Source: Henricia sp. BOLD:AAB3569 (lineage: Eukaryota > Echinodermata > Asteroidea > Spinulosida > Echinasteridae). From it: a stretch of DNA of 64,000 nt. The stretch lies in contig JBBELK010000480.1 of NCBI GenBank assembly GCA_037783545.1, forward strand, positions 1,683,001 through 1,747,000, read 5' to 3'. Both the position numbers and the translations under genes were made by a program. Under the pieces are notes generated by a model. That model was not told the origin of the DNA and did no database searches. It saw only the letters and a list, made by a program, of their open reading frames with translations. Below are positions 15,668-26,900 of the stretch, piece by piece (position 1 is the stretch's first letter; each line of letters opens with the position of its first letter).

Positions 15668-15957
15668 GTCTTAGGCCCACTTTAAAAGTCGCGCTTATGC
15701 CGTGTCGATTTAACGTTGTGAAAATTGCGGAACAACTTCGAACTGGAATTAAATTTGACACGGCAGAAGCACAACGTTTGAAGCCGAGCCGTGCTTGTGC
15801 CGCACTAAATTGAGTTAGCATGGTAGACCCTGTCGAGCTAATTTTTTCTGCCGTGTCAAATTCATTTTGTCAAAAAACTTCAAATGTCGAATTAACAAAA
15901 TTAAGTTGAATTTAATTTGACACGGCATAAGCGCGACGTTTGAAGCAGGGCCTTAGG
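15668..15957. mobile_element. Palindromic element with GACACGGCATAAGCGCGAC arms
   Basis: CTTAGGCCC and GGGCCTTAG close the ends; GCGCTTATGCCGTGTC and GACACGGCATAAGCGC lie just inside. A piece of the same family is at about 24460-24540. The open frames across it are chance. Confidence 0.7.
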
Positions 15958-16125
15958 GACCAGGATGCTGATAATAGCCCGCTCGGCCACATTATCAGTG
16001 TGTATTTTCCTGCATGTCAGGTTGTTTTCCATTGATTGTATATTGCTGATTTATTTTCCATGGTGATAATGCACCCCTCCAAATACATGTACACGTATTG
16101 TGTTCTTTACTTTGCATCCATCCAT

Positions 16126-16488
16126 TTAAAGGAGTGTGACCAGATCACTTTTTTTTACCCATAACTCCCCGGGACTTTTCTTATGGGTCATGAGATTTTT
16201 ATATCATAACATCCGTTATATTTTTCTGATTACGAAACTGAAACTCCTGCGCTTCTAGGCCGCATATTTCCGAGGATATCGTCGAAAATCCACCGATTAT
16301 TTGTAAACTAATTTTCCAGTATCAACGTTTATCACTGAAGGCCGACGATAGTTTTGTTCAATTTTTTACTGGAAATCGCGAATGTTTTCGGGTTTTTGGG
16401 ACATGGGAGGTGTGTATGGGAGTTACTTGATAATATTGGTAAGTTACATCGAAAACTATTTTCCAGAAACTCTGGTCATGCTCCTTTA
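16126..16488. mobile_element. TTAA-flanked (piggyBac-type) MITE
   Basis: TTAA|AGGAGTGTGACCAGA at the left and TCTGGTCATGCTCCT|TTAA at the right. Relatives with the same ends and TTAA lie at 34090-34385 (complete), about 17390-17583 (right part) and 6233 (left part). The right TTAA contains the transposase stop codon. Confidence 0.85.
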
Positions 16489-18668
16489 ACGGTTATGGTT
16501 AGCAACCCAGTGCCTTAGCACTTCATCCCGCAGTGCAAATCCATCTCTGTGGTTGCCAAACCAATTTTCGAATTGGTTTGGATCATGGTCATCATCACGA
16601 TCGATGAAATCGTCCAGATCATCCAACTCGATGCACAGATTGTGCAGAATACATGCACATATTATAACCTTCACGATATGTTCTATCTTGAAGAGATATA
16701 ATTCGCGTAGACGTCTGAAACGGCACTTTAAGTGGCCAATAGCACGCTCAACAGCCTGCCGTATGGAAGACAGTTCTGTGTTGAATGCTCTTTGTTCCTG
16801 TGTTAGTCTTCCATTATCCTTGTACAGAGTGACAAGCCACCTTAGGTTTGGATAGGCAGAATCGCCAAGGATATAAAATCCATCAGCCAGATTACCACCT
16901 GCCTCCGCCTGTCTGAAAAACTGGCTGTTTCTCAAAATCCGTGCATCGTGCGCACATCCAGGCCAGCCAGTGTAGGCTACACGTATGCGAAGGTTGATGT
17001 CAACAATTACCTGAAAGAATGAATATTAAAGGCCATGAAATAGCACCCTATTTCTGTAAGTTTTTAAAGAAATTTTGTTGGAAAATGCTACATTTTATAA
17101 TAAAACGAACAGTAATGTCCTCCTAAACCAAACAATTCCTCATATACAGCAAAAACAGTGAAAGTATTGAAGGTTGATAATGCAGTCAGGAAAGGCTGCT
17201 TGATCAATATTTCTGAAATTTTCCTACTGCTAATTTCAGGTTTCCTCACAAAATTTACACTTCCTGAGACATTATCATGTCATATTAGGAGGAACGGGTT
17301 ACTGGGGTGGAAGTGTCAACAATAGACCGATCCAGTAAGCTCCGCCCATTTTGGAATTGACCAATCACAGCCTCAGTCTGTATATTTCCAGGGAAATAAA
17401 AAAATCCACCAAAGCTTTCCGGTTAAATAACAACCTTGATTACACCAACCTTTTTGCTTCCACATACAAATTTGGGATTGCAATTGTTCTCTTCTCATGG
17501 ATAGTAATTTGTGGGGTTATTTTTACAAGTCTGGTTGGAATGAAATCCAGTTTTTGAAAAAAATCTGGTCACGCTCCTTTAAAGGCCCCTGAAATGTATG
17601 TAAATTACTAATGTACATTGTGTGTAAATACCATTAGTTGCACTGAGGGAAACCCTTTCCGGTTTATGTAGTCATTATCCTCTTTTAATCTGTGTGGTAG
17701 CCTGCAATGTGTTCCGTCTATTAGTGCCGTGACACCAGGGATACCATGCTTAAGCTCAGTTTGGCGGGCAAGATGGCGCTGCTCTTCATGGCTGGGCCAC
17801 TTTATATACTGTATAATGAAAAAACAACACTTTGTACATCACTTTTAGTGTAATAATGCATTTAAAACAGGTAATGCATTACAATAGTAGAACATTTTTA
17901 AAGCTTTTGTTGGGACAGTACCAAACTGATGTGGACTTTACATCTACAGAGCACAATACCGTACGGTGCTCTGGAAATAAAGGCAATCTGATATAAAATG
18001 TCATCTTGAGGTTGAAACTTACATGCAGAAAACGACACAGTGATGTGCATGTTTAGTTATTCTCTGGTGACTAAAACAAACTGCATTTAAAAAAATTTTA
18101 ACCACTCAAGACAGTGTAGGCAAATCTGACAATTTATAAAGGGTCATTCTAAGAATCAATCAAAACGTTTATAAATGTAAACTTTTTTCAGGAGGCTCTC
18201 TATATTTTATCTCGTTTAAACAAGCAAATCTCACCTGGCCAACCTTGTTAAGTAATGCATCAGACACTCTGCTTATAACCTCCTCAACAGTTGAAATGGC
18301 CACATCGAATTGATGACCAATTTCACGAAAAGAGTCTTGGTTGGCCATGTACCATACAAACATTAATAACTGTTTTTCAGGGTGGACTCCATTGGCATCT
18401 TGAGGGGTGACATCCTGTCCAATGTCATTCATCAGATGAATGAACATTTCTCTTGATATGCGGTAATGTGTTCTGAACTGGTCAGGAGTGTACAGCAATA
18501 CAGTGTTTTCATAGTAGCCGACTATTTTTACCACATCATCTCTTAGATCATTGCTCCTAGCAACAATTTCATTGAGCAAATTGATGGCTTGCCCAACTTC
18601 AACATCATCATCATCTTCAAAGAAGAAAAGAATCCAGGGAAATAGAGGATTTTCCATTGCAGATTACC
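16486..18668 (-). CDS. HARBI1-like PIF/Harbinger transposase, intact three exons
   Basis: Minus-strand coding exons 18235-18657, 17632-17808 and 16486-17010 are all phase 0 and total 374 residues; an acceptor (TTCTAG) at 18669-18670 leaves an 11-nt leader before the ATG. The N-terminal part (FREIGHQFDVAISTVEEVISRV) is the helix-turn-helix region of HARBI1-type proteins. The DDE_Tnp_4 nuclease follows: first Asp D172 in ALIDGTHCRL, second Asp D250 in ILGDSAYPN, Glu E288 in QAVERAIGHLKCRFRRL, plus the GWPGCAHDARIL block. Human HARBI1 is 349 residues. I see no stop or frameshift, so the gene is recently active or conserved. The TAA stop sits in a TTAA that is also the target site of a MITE. Confidence 0.88.
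17390..17583. mobile_element. TTAA-type MITE, right part, in transposase intron 2
   Basis: Shares CACCAACCTTTTTGCTTCCA and the CTGGTCACGCTCCTTTAA terminus with the copy at 34090-34385 (inverted there). The left terminus is not recognisable. Confidence 0.65.
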
Positions 18669-18872
18669 CTAGAATGCAATGAAGGAAACAAAACAAAAAT
18701 TAATTATAAAACTTAAATTGTACAAAAGGAAAACTACCGTACGTGTTTGTTAGTCGCAACTCCGTGCACTTCGTCCATGGGGCATGTCATAAAAATCCTC
18801 AGTGTTTTCAAATGAAAACTTTTCTCAGTGCTAAAATCATTCCTCACTAAATTATTATTTGTGTTTTTGTCA

Positions 18873-19027
18873 TAAGCCGGCCTCCCACTGTGCGATTTTT
18901 GCCACGAATTTCTTACGAATTGGTACGATTATCGAAAACTGCCTATAGACTCTACACACAATCGTAAACAATCGTACCCAATCGTAGCTAATTTGTGACA
19001 AAAATCGCACAGTGGGAGGCCCGCTTA
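18873..19027. mobile_element. Short MITE with CCTCCCACTGTGCGATTT ends
   Basis: Nearly perfect inverted arms: CCTCCCACTGTGCGATTTTT and AAAAATCGCACAGTGGGAGG. It lies about 200 bp 5' of the transposase gene. A second copy is at 33409-33557. Confidence 0.88.
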
Positions 19028-19116
19028 ACAGTTGTAAGTGATATTAGGAAGAATAGTTACTGGCGAACGTGTATGGTATTTACATACATATAGGGCACTT
19101 TCACAGGGGTTTAAAA

Positions 19117-19260
19117 GGTCACGGGTCACTATTGCCTGTCCTCCAGAATGGGAGAGAACAATAGAGCCAGGTGGGGAAACACACGTGGCTGCTAGCAGAA
19201 AAGCACTCGGCGCTATTGTTCTCTCCCATTCTTAAAGACAATCAATAGTGACCCGTAACC
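19117..19260. mobile_element. Palindromic element GGTCACGGGTCACTATTG
   Basis: The left arm GGTCACGGGTCACTATTG and the GAATGGGAGAGAACAATAG block are mirrored by CTATTGTTCTCTCCCATTC and CAATAGTGACCCGTAACC at the right. Noncoding. Confidence 0.85.
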
Positions 19261-19423
19261 GGTTGCTAAGGACCCCTTCCCTGCACATCCGCCATTACTG
19301 GGGGCCATCCACTGCCAGGGCACGCACAATCTAAAAAACCACAGTTCATGGCACAGGATGGACCCAGTTATGGCGGATGTACGTACACGGAACAGGACTT
19401 CAAAAGGATTTAAAAGAGGTTAT

Positions 19424-20010
19424 TTCTTACCTGTTGGGAGCATCAACCATCTAGTGTTTGGGGGCAAGGCAGGGGGGAAGCAGCATTGGGTCGGCTAAGC
19501 AGTCCCAGTCAATACAACACACTGTATACAAAAAAATGAAATTGATCACTTTTGATAAAGATTTAATGAGTGACATTTTCAGGCTAAGGAAAAAAAAGAT
19601 TTGTTTTTTATACAGTATGTACCGTTGTCTTGACGGAATCAAACAATGACATTTCTTACCTGTGGGGGGCATCAACCATCTAGTGTTTGGGGGTGGGGCA
19701 GGGGGAGCAGCATTGAGTCAGCCAAGCAGTCCCAGTCACCAGAACACACTGTATATACAGAAAAATGAAATGGATCACTTTTGATACATTTTGATAAAGA
19801 TTTAAAAACTGACATTTTCAGGCTAAGGGAAGAAAGGAGGTTCGGTTTTTTAGGGTACATGTTTCGTTGTCTTGACTGAATCAAACAATGACATTTCTTA
19901 CCTGTGGGGGCGCATCAACCAACTTGTGTTGGAGCGAGGCAGGGGGGAGCAGCCTTGGGTCGGCCAAGCAGTCCCAGTCACAACACACTACAGAAAAAAT
20001 GAAATTTACC
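19424..20010 (-). repeat. Triplicated ~235-bp unit with repeated splice-donor-like sites
   Basis: Three tandem copies, the last shortened, starting near 19424, 19650 and 19890. On the minus strand each contains a stretch ending in a strong donor-like site (CAACAG, CCCACAG or similar followed by GTAAGAAAT) after GTTGATGC. The unit lies upstream of the HARBI1-like transposase, whose first coding exon has an acceptor just before the ATG, so these may be alternative noncoding 5' exons. No terminal repeats were recognised. Confidence 0.6.
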
Positions 20011-20806
20011 ACTTTTGATACATTGATAAATAATAAAAAATCAAGAAAAATGCACTTTGCATCATATCACAATTTTTTGAAGTTGCTGTCTATTCATTTT
20101 CATTGACGATTCTGCACGTAAATTTGACAAATTTTAACAAGCATAATAAAAATACTAGGCCTATAGAAACCGCTTGATGAATTTTTGCAACAAAAGTATT
20201 TTTGATATCTGTCGCAACTTGTCTGTTGTGTGAAAATGGTTTTAGGCCTAACTCAAAATAGAAAGTTTGTTTTTCCCAAGTCGCTAGTCGGCAAGTCGCG
20301 AGTTGGCAAACGGTCGAGTTGACCTGCACCCCTGGGCTGAGGCCAGCCAAGGCCAAGGGCATATGTTACGTACTTGTCTATCGTATCAATAGCATAGGCT
20401 ATTTTTGTATGTGCATTATGATTCGTTTTTAGAAATTAATTAAAAAATAGTGGCGTCTGAGTAGTAATTATTACCTGTCATGTTCCTGTTTTGGTTTGTC
20501 GTTGGGCATACTGATCAAAGCTTCACATTTTGCCTAAGATAGCTAATTTTAGAATGGTAAGAAGAACAATTTTTGTATACACACACGCGGTCCACACAAT
20601 GACACATCGTACCCGATATATCATATCACGTACCACGCAAATGGTGCACTATGGGATCTAAAACACTTTCGAGCAATGTACATTGTGCGCATGTGTGTGA
20701 CGTAACGTTTCCACCACCTGGGAGCACCAGGGACGAGTGCTCGAAAGCAGCCCGGGTACTGGTGCCTGGTGAGAAACATTTTGCACGTGCTTATGTACCG
20801 CTGAAA
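20011..20806. other. Intergenic, no gene seen
   Basis: I see no coding exon. Near 20716-20775 lies an inverted relative of the GCTTTCGGGC/CCCTGGTGCTCC stem found in the putative promoter at 9805-9859. Confidence 0.5.
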
Positions 20807-20943
20807 CTAAGGCTGGATCCGGCTTTGGCTGTGGCTATGGCTGTTGCTATGCTGTTGCTATGGGCGGACAATGAAAGTCCTTAGAAACAGCATAGCAACA
20901 GCCGCAGCCACAGCCAAAGCCACTATTTCGGATCCAGCCTAAG
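20807..20943. mobile_element. Palindromic element GCTGGATCCGGCTTTGGCTG
   Basis: The arms GGCTGGATCC and GGATCCAGCC enclose complementary GGCTTTGGCTGTGGCT and AGCCACAGCCAAAGCC runs. Noncoding. Confidence 0.85.
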
Positions 20944-21235
20944 TTATGGGAAGAATTGAGTAACGCTAGTTACGTTAGATGAGCGTGGCTTTGGACCTTG
21001 TGTTTGTGTGAGGCGTGCTGCTTTTTTTTGCTGTTGAAAAAAAAGTCACTGTCGGCTGTCGGTGACGGTGTCAACATGTTACCATCATGGTTACATGCCA
21101 TGACATGCCAACGTCCCATGGGCAAGCATGTCAAGTGTTTTCTAAAGATAAGAATATCTTATTAAAACAACGTAATTTGTCTATGCATGATGCGGTAGGC
21201 ATAGTCCGCACTGCACTGTCACTGACTGTATACTA

Positions 21236-21690
21236 AATGTACGCTAAAAACTTGTAGCGTGCTCGGGTGGGACTCTAGTCTTTACCAAAGACGTTAACTA
21301 TCCGTGTTTGTCACATGTTTATCATGTTTATGTGAGCACACACACTTGCATGCCTATAAATAGACTTATAGAGGGCGCAATACAAGTGCATGTATTTTGC
21401 CCATCGTGTGGACTCCAGTCGAGAATCGAAGGCACCACTGGTATCGATACCAGTGCAACGAATACGTACTAGTACTACAGCTACGAAATACACATCAAAT
21501 AATCTATTAAAATGTACAAAAAACACCCTCATTCCTTTCGCGCACTGTTCATTGAGCGCTGTGGGAATTGTCTCGCAACAATAAAAACAAACACAAAGGT
21601 CTTGGAGCCAAGACTAGTGGGACTCGAACCCACTTCACCGGTGCCGAATGGCGGATTCGATGGTCCTACAGCGGGAAACCGTAATTACGA
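21236..21690 (-). mobile_element. Two minus-strand tRNA-like SINE fragments
   Basis: 21236-21300 contains GGGTGGGACTCTAGTCTTTA and the tail of the SINE seen at 2400-2812. 21603-21680 contains GTGGGACTCGAACCCAC, the complement of a tRNA T-arm with a B box. Neither folds into an intact tRNA. Confidence 0.55.
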
Positions 21691-22126
21691 TAAGGGAATT
21701 ATTGCATTGGTCCATTGTTAAATGATGTTAAATATGCACTAGTCCGAGTAACTAGGACGCCTACAAATATCACTTTTTTAACATAATGATAATGTATTAT
21801 ACAAACAAATTTTGCCGCAAATAAAGGGGTAATTCTTTCAAATTGGCCACAACTAAAATTGAAGGATTTCTAAATATATCCTTTAGTTACTTACCGGTAT
21901 ATGAACATGAGTGTAACAGTTGTTAGTAGCATTAGCACTTACATTTTTTTCACAATTAACTGTAATATTTTGAGAGGAAAATTCTTGAGTCTTTTTCATT
22001 TGATCTGTTCACATTGCTAAAATTCAAGTCAAAAAAAGCTATGAAATCCAGAAAATTTCTAAATTTTTTGATGTTAAAAACTGTGCAAGTGACTTATATA
22101 TAATTTGTTTGTGTGTCTTTGTGCAG
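21691..22126. other. Region 5' of the first FBH1 coding exon
   Basis: AT-rich, ending in a pyrimidine-rich tract and TTGTGCAG. I see no gene, and no exon that would supply the FBH1 5' end. Confidence 0.5.
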
Positions 22127-23969
22127 ATCACGTTGACAAAGAAAATTAAAGCAGTGAATAAGTCCCAGAACGTGGAACTGAAGGGTTCAAATTGTCCCAG
22201 TTGACTGGTACTCGTTATTTATCTTGCCATGATTTGATGACACAATGGCTGAGCGTACACCAGCTAAAAATCCGAAAGACGTTGAACAAGAAAGTACCAG
22301 TAGCTACCAGAATGAGCCATCCGACGCCCCTCAGACTGGTAACAACAACACAGTTAAGATTGAACCACATGATGCTACGCAGGGTACCGAGGAAAGTTTA
22401 CAAATGGCTACTTTAGGACAAAATGCTGAGCAGAGTTTTCAAAATAACGGGAGACAGCAATCTGAAATGGCTACAAAGCCAGTACATGAAGCAAGGCAAG
22501 AAAACACACCTTCGGCGAGTACGTCCAACGTAAAGCGTAAATACGTGCACTTGGATGCTCTTGACTGCTCAGATTTGGCTCAGACTGGAGCGGGGGCTTT
22601 AGCATTAAAGAACCCTTCGTTGGTGCGAACATCGAGCAAAGACTCAAATAGAGGGCTGTATCCGCGCTCTCCGAAGACGACACACATGGCTTCTGATGTC
22701 TACTCGAGATTGTCACCTAAGACTCAAAACCGTAGTCCGAGTAAGGTCAAGCTCACTATGGAACAAATGAAAAACCAACGAAAGATGGAAGAGTTTTTCA
22801 CCGTTTCTCCCAACAAGCGATCAAAATCGGAAGTCTCACCCAACAGAAGCTCTCAGGAGTGCAGTACTCCTCCATCTGGTGGGCAAATCATGGCTACCTT
22901 TCCGAGAAGCACTTCTTCGCCTTTCCCAAAGAAAAGCTTAAACTCCCAGTTTGCCACCATGGGGGTGCCACATTCATTGCCCAGTCAGGCAGGGATCAGT
23001 TCAAACACCGTCCCGCAAAGCGGCAGCCAGCAGTCGGCTCTTGTCAAAGCACAAAATTCCGACGACAGATCAGATCATCGTCCAGCTTCAACATCAGCCA
23101 AAAAGAATGCAGATCCTAGTCAAAGTCTAGGCCCTTCCGGATCTGTAAAGTCAGTTGATGCTGATATTGAAAACTTCCAGAATGATGATTCTTGGGATGC
23201 ATTCGACCTAGATGTTGACGTATCAACTCCGCAACACAAGGTAAAGATTCTCCATTCCTTCAGTCCAAAATCACAAAAGACTACCCCAACTAAAATATTT
23301 CCCAGGCCATGCCAAAGTCCGAGTCCTTCAAAGTCCGTCAAAAGCACGGTAGAATCGGACATCGAAGACTTTCTGAATGACGATTCTTGGAATGCCTGCC
23401 AGCCGAAAATTGAAAACGATCTTGCATCACCTTTAAAAGTCAAGTCCGACCGGTGTTCCCAAAAGAACACTCCAACTAAATGGTTTCTCAAACCAAACCA
23501 AAGTCCCGGTCCGAGTCCGTCAAAATCTGTGAAGAGCACAGTTGAGTCTGACATCGAAGACTTTCATAATGACGACTCCTGGGATGGAATTCAGGAAGAA
23601 ATGGAAGTAAGTCTGCCAAATGACGTCAAGTCTGTCCAAAACAAAACCAACCCAGACAGTAACTCGACAAAAGTAGATGTCAAGAATTCAGTTGACAACA
23701 TTGAAGCCTTTGAAACTGACAACTCCTTCGACAACATTGATCCAAGAATTCTCGATTCTGACATACACCCTGATTGTTCCTCTTCCCAGCCGGATACCTT
23801 CGGTCTGCTTGGGGAGGGTTCATCGAGTTATTCGGACGAGGACGTGCCAGGATTTGACCAACTCCCTGTGGAGGTTCTAGAAAGGATCTTCTGTTTTGTG
23901 CCGATGAGTGCCTGCCTCAACCTTAGCCTAGTCTGCAAAGCCTGGAATGGGATCATTTCTAAGAAAGAC
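22127..23969 (+). CDS. FBH1: FBH1 first coding exon: disordered N-terminus plus F-box
   Basis: The exon opens after a TTGTGCAG acceptor and closes at AAAGAC|GTGAGT. The ATG at 22245 is the first in frame after an in-frame TGA at 22230, so 22127-22244 is read as 5' UTR and at least one noncoding exon must lie upstream (not identified). The 575 residues are rich in Ser, Pro, Asn, Gln and Lys and contain many SP/TP sites, which suggests a phosphorylated disordered tail. Residues 97-108 (KRKYVHLDALDC) and 137-140 (GLYP) resemble the start of vertebrate FBH1 as I remember it, which supports the frame and the start region. The F-box, with LPVEVLERIFCF and LSLVCKAWNGI, occupies the last 40 residues. 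Confidence 0.9.
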
Positions 23970-26900
23970 GTGAGTAGTAACAATAATGCACGTATCAATT
24001 GTTCCCCCGCCCCCTAGAACAATCATGCTTTTGTTTTATGCTTTTGTTTTACTTTCGCAGTTCATGCCCTGGAAGAAGACATACCATCGGATGAGGATGA
24101 ATTCTCTCGATGAGGTAGCCGAGGAGTTGACGGCCATCACACATGACCAAGAGGAGACTGAGGAATCTTGCCTTCTGCTTCTTGTCAGGTCTGCAGCTGA
24201 TGATATCCCTGAATCCTCATTTTTTCATTTTTTCTCACGTTAAAGCCCCTTGCTCACTATTGGTATCTCGCAAATCAGAAATGTTCACAGATTTACACAT
24301 AACTTACACAATATAAACATGAGGACGGGAGAAAACCTCCCATGAAATTGTTTTGTCTAAAGTGCTATAGTCTTTGAGAAATGAGTACGACAATTAATTT
24401 TCGTCCCATGAGATGAAAATTCACTTTGCACCAAAACCACTTTGCCCTTCACCACTTCGTGCTTGTGCCGTGTCAAATTTAAAAAAATCAAGTTGAATTT
24501 AATTCGACATGGCACAAGCATGACATTTGAAATGGGCCTTAGGTTAGAACGAGATCCATTTTCTGGAAAAATCTACAAAAACTCTCTTAATAATTATATT
24601 TTTTCTGAAATTGACCTCAGGAATATGCCCAAGTTCAAAGCTCGCTTTGGTTCTACCATGGACAAGGATCTGAAGAGACATCCAAAGTATGATCTCGCCA
24701 GAGACATCATGAAGACTCGAGCACCGGAGCTGTTACTTAGTGAGGTAATATTGGATTCGCACAACCATTTGTTCTCCTGTTAACTCGGGTAAATTTGACG
24801 CGGGTCGCCTCGAGAAAATGCGGCATTGAGGTAAAGTGCAAATTTTTTTACCATTCACTTTAAGCAAAAGTTATGCATGGATTTTGAAGGTTTTCTGAAA
24901 AATGTCTGCAGGCTAGTTTACCAACTTTTTGTTTAAGAACACAATATTTAAAAAAAAACAACCGAATTTGTTGATTTGCACATCCATGCATTATCAAGAG
25001 AAAAATTAGGTCCTTGGGGAAAACTTGAGAGAGAGTATAATACCAACTGTACCTTATAGCTCAGCTGGTAGAGCGTCTGCCAGGTGTGTCAGAGGTCTTG
25101 GGGGTGGGGAAACCTGAGGGAGTATACCACTGTGCCTCAGCTCAGCTGGTAGAGCATCTGCCCGGTGTGTCAGAGGTCTTGGGGGTGGGGAAACCTGAGG
25201 GAGTATACCACTGTGCCTCATAGCTCAGCTGGTAGAGCATCTGCCAGGTGTGTCAGAGGTCTTGGGGGTGGGGAAACCTGAGGGAGTATACCACTGTGCC
25301 TCATAGCTCAACGCTAAGGGAGTATACCACTGTGCCTCATAGCTCAGCTGATAGAGCATCTGTCTGGTGTGTCAGAGGTCTTCGGGAAAACCTGAAGTAG
25401 TATACCATTGTGCGTCATAGCTCAGCTGGTAGAGCGTCTGCCCGGTGTGTCAGAAGTTATGGTGGAAACCTGAGGGAATGTACCACTGTGCTTTATAGCT
25501 CAACTCCAGTAGAGCATCTGTCCGGTGAATCGGAGGTCTAGGGTTCGAATCCCATGTGATTTGTTTCCTTTCATTTCACCTTTGGGTACTTCTTTATGTA
25601 TGTTCTGTCCTTAATGTATTCCAGGAATCTTTATAAAAAAATCATTTTGCAAATGATATATTGGGCCTTTAAGATTGTCTGTGGTCAGGGCCATTTTACT
25701 ATCTCAGAATTTGAGCTGATACCTATGGCATATTGCAATTTAACGTTTTATTCTCAAAATGCGGCATTTTGTATGTTTCTAATCAGATACCCAACCCATG
25801 GTCCACAGTCTGTCTTCTCATCATCTTGTCGGAGACGGTTCAAGACGTACTCCGCACCTTAGACTGCCTCCTTCATGCAACGGCCTCGTGCACCACGATG
25901 GAAGTACTGGAATGTCTGTACTGCATTGCTGCATATATGTGGAAGTACAAACTTCGTTTTGGCCTCAATGGCGGGTAAATTATTATTTTTATTTTTTTAT
26001 TCTAAGTTTTCTCACTCGAGTTCATCAGAAGTGCTTTCGTATTCAGGTGAGTTTGATAAGGACGCTATTTCTCTGGCTCATTTTTATGCTGTTCAATATC
26101 ATTTAAAGACATTCACATTTGCTCGCCAAAACAGCCAGATTAGAATTTGCGTCAATCAAATACAAAGCATTGAATCTTCATTAAATTTGGCACAAGCTCA
26201 GGGCTTGGGCGAATTTGAATGATTTTCGCTGGTATTTCTAAATTAAATGAGACTGTAGTTTTGAATTTGATTACAGAATTTTCTCGATTGCGTGCTCGAA
26301 AATCCAAATTGAATGCTATATCTGAATAATTGAACAATGTTCCCAAACTGCATTTTATGCAAATACATGTCTCTTTTTAAATTCCATTTTACAGATGTCA
26401 CTACCGTGTCTACCATGCATTGTACCTGTTCGAAAACAGCCATGCTTCTGTTCCAATGGAAAACTCAGGACAAAGTGCAATGCCAAGACGTGGGTCAGCT
26501 CTACAGAAATACAGGTGTGAAAGCATGTAATGGTGAAAAGGGGTGCGTTTAGATTGGGTTCTGTGTGGGATTAGAATGGGATCAGTCCGGGATCAGATTG
26601 AGATTTGTCTGGGATCAGATTGGATTTATATTGGGATTGGGATCAGTCTGGGTTAAATTGTGTTGAGTCTTGGATTATATTGGGTTCGGTCAGGGATTAT
26701 ATTGGGATCAGATGGGGATCAGATTTGGTTCAGTCTGGGATCAGATTGGGTTCAGTCTGGGATCAGAATAGGATCAAAATAGGATCAGTCTGGGATCAGA
26801 TTGGGTTCAGTCTGGGATCAGATTGGGTTCAGTGTGAGATCAGTCTGGGATCATATTGGATTCATTCCGAGTTCACCTTGGCCTCGGGAAAAGAATGTAA

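Noticed and set aside
22127-22229. Coding sequence upstream of the FBH1 ATG (ITLTKKIKAVNKSQ...)
   Set aside because: A different frame from FBH1 that stops at TGA 22204-22206; more simply 5' UTR, though a separate transcript ending here cannot be excluded.
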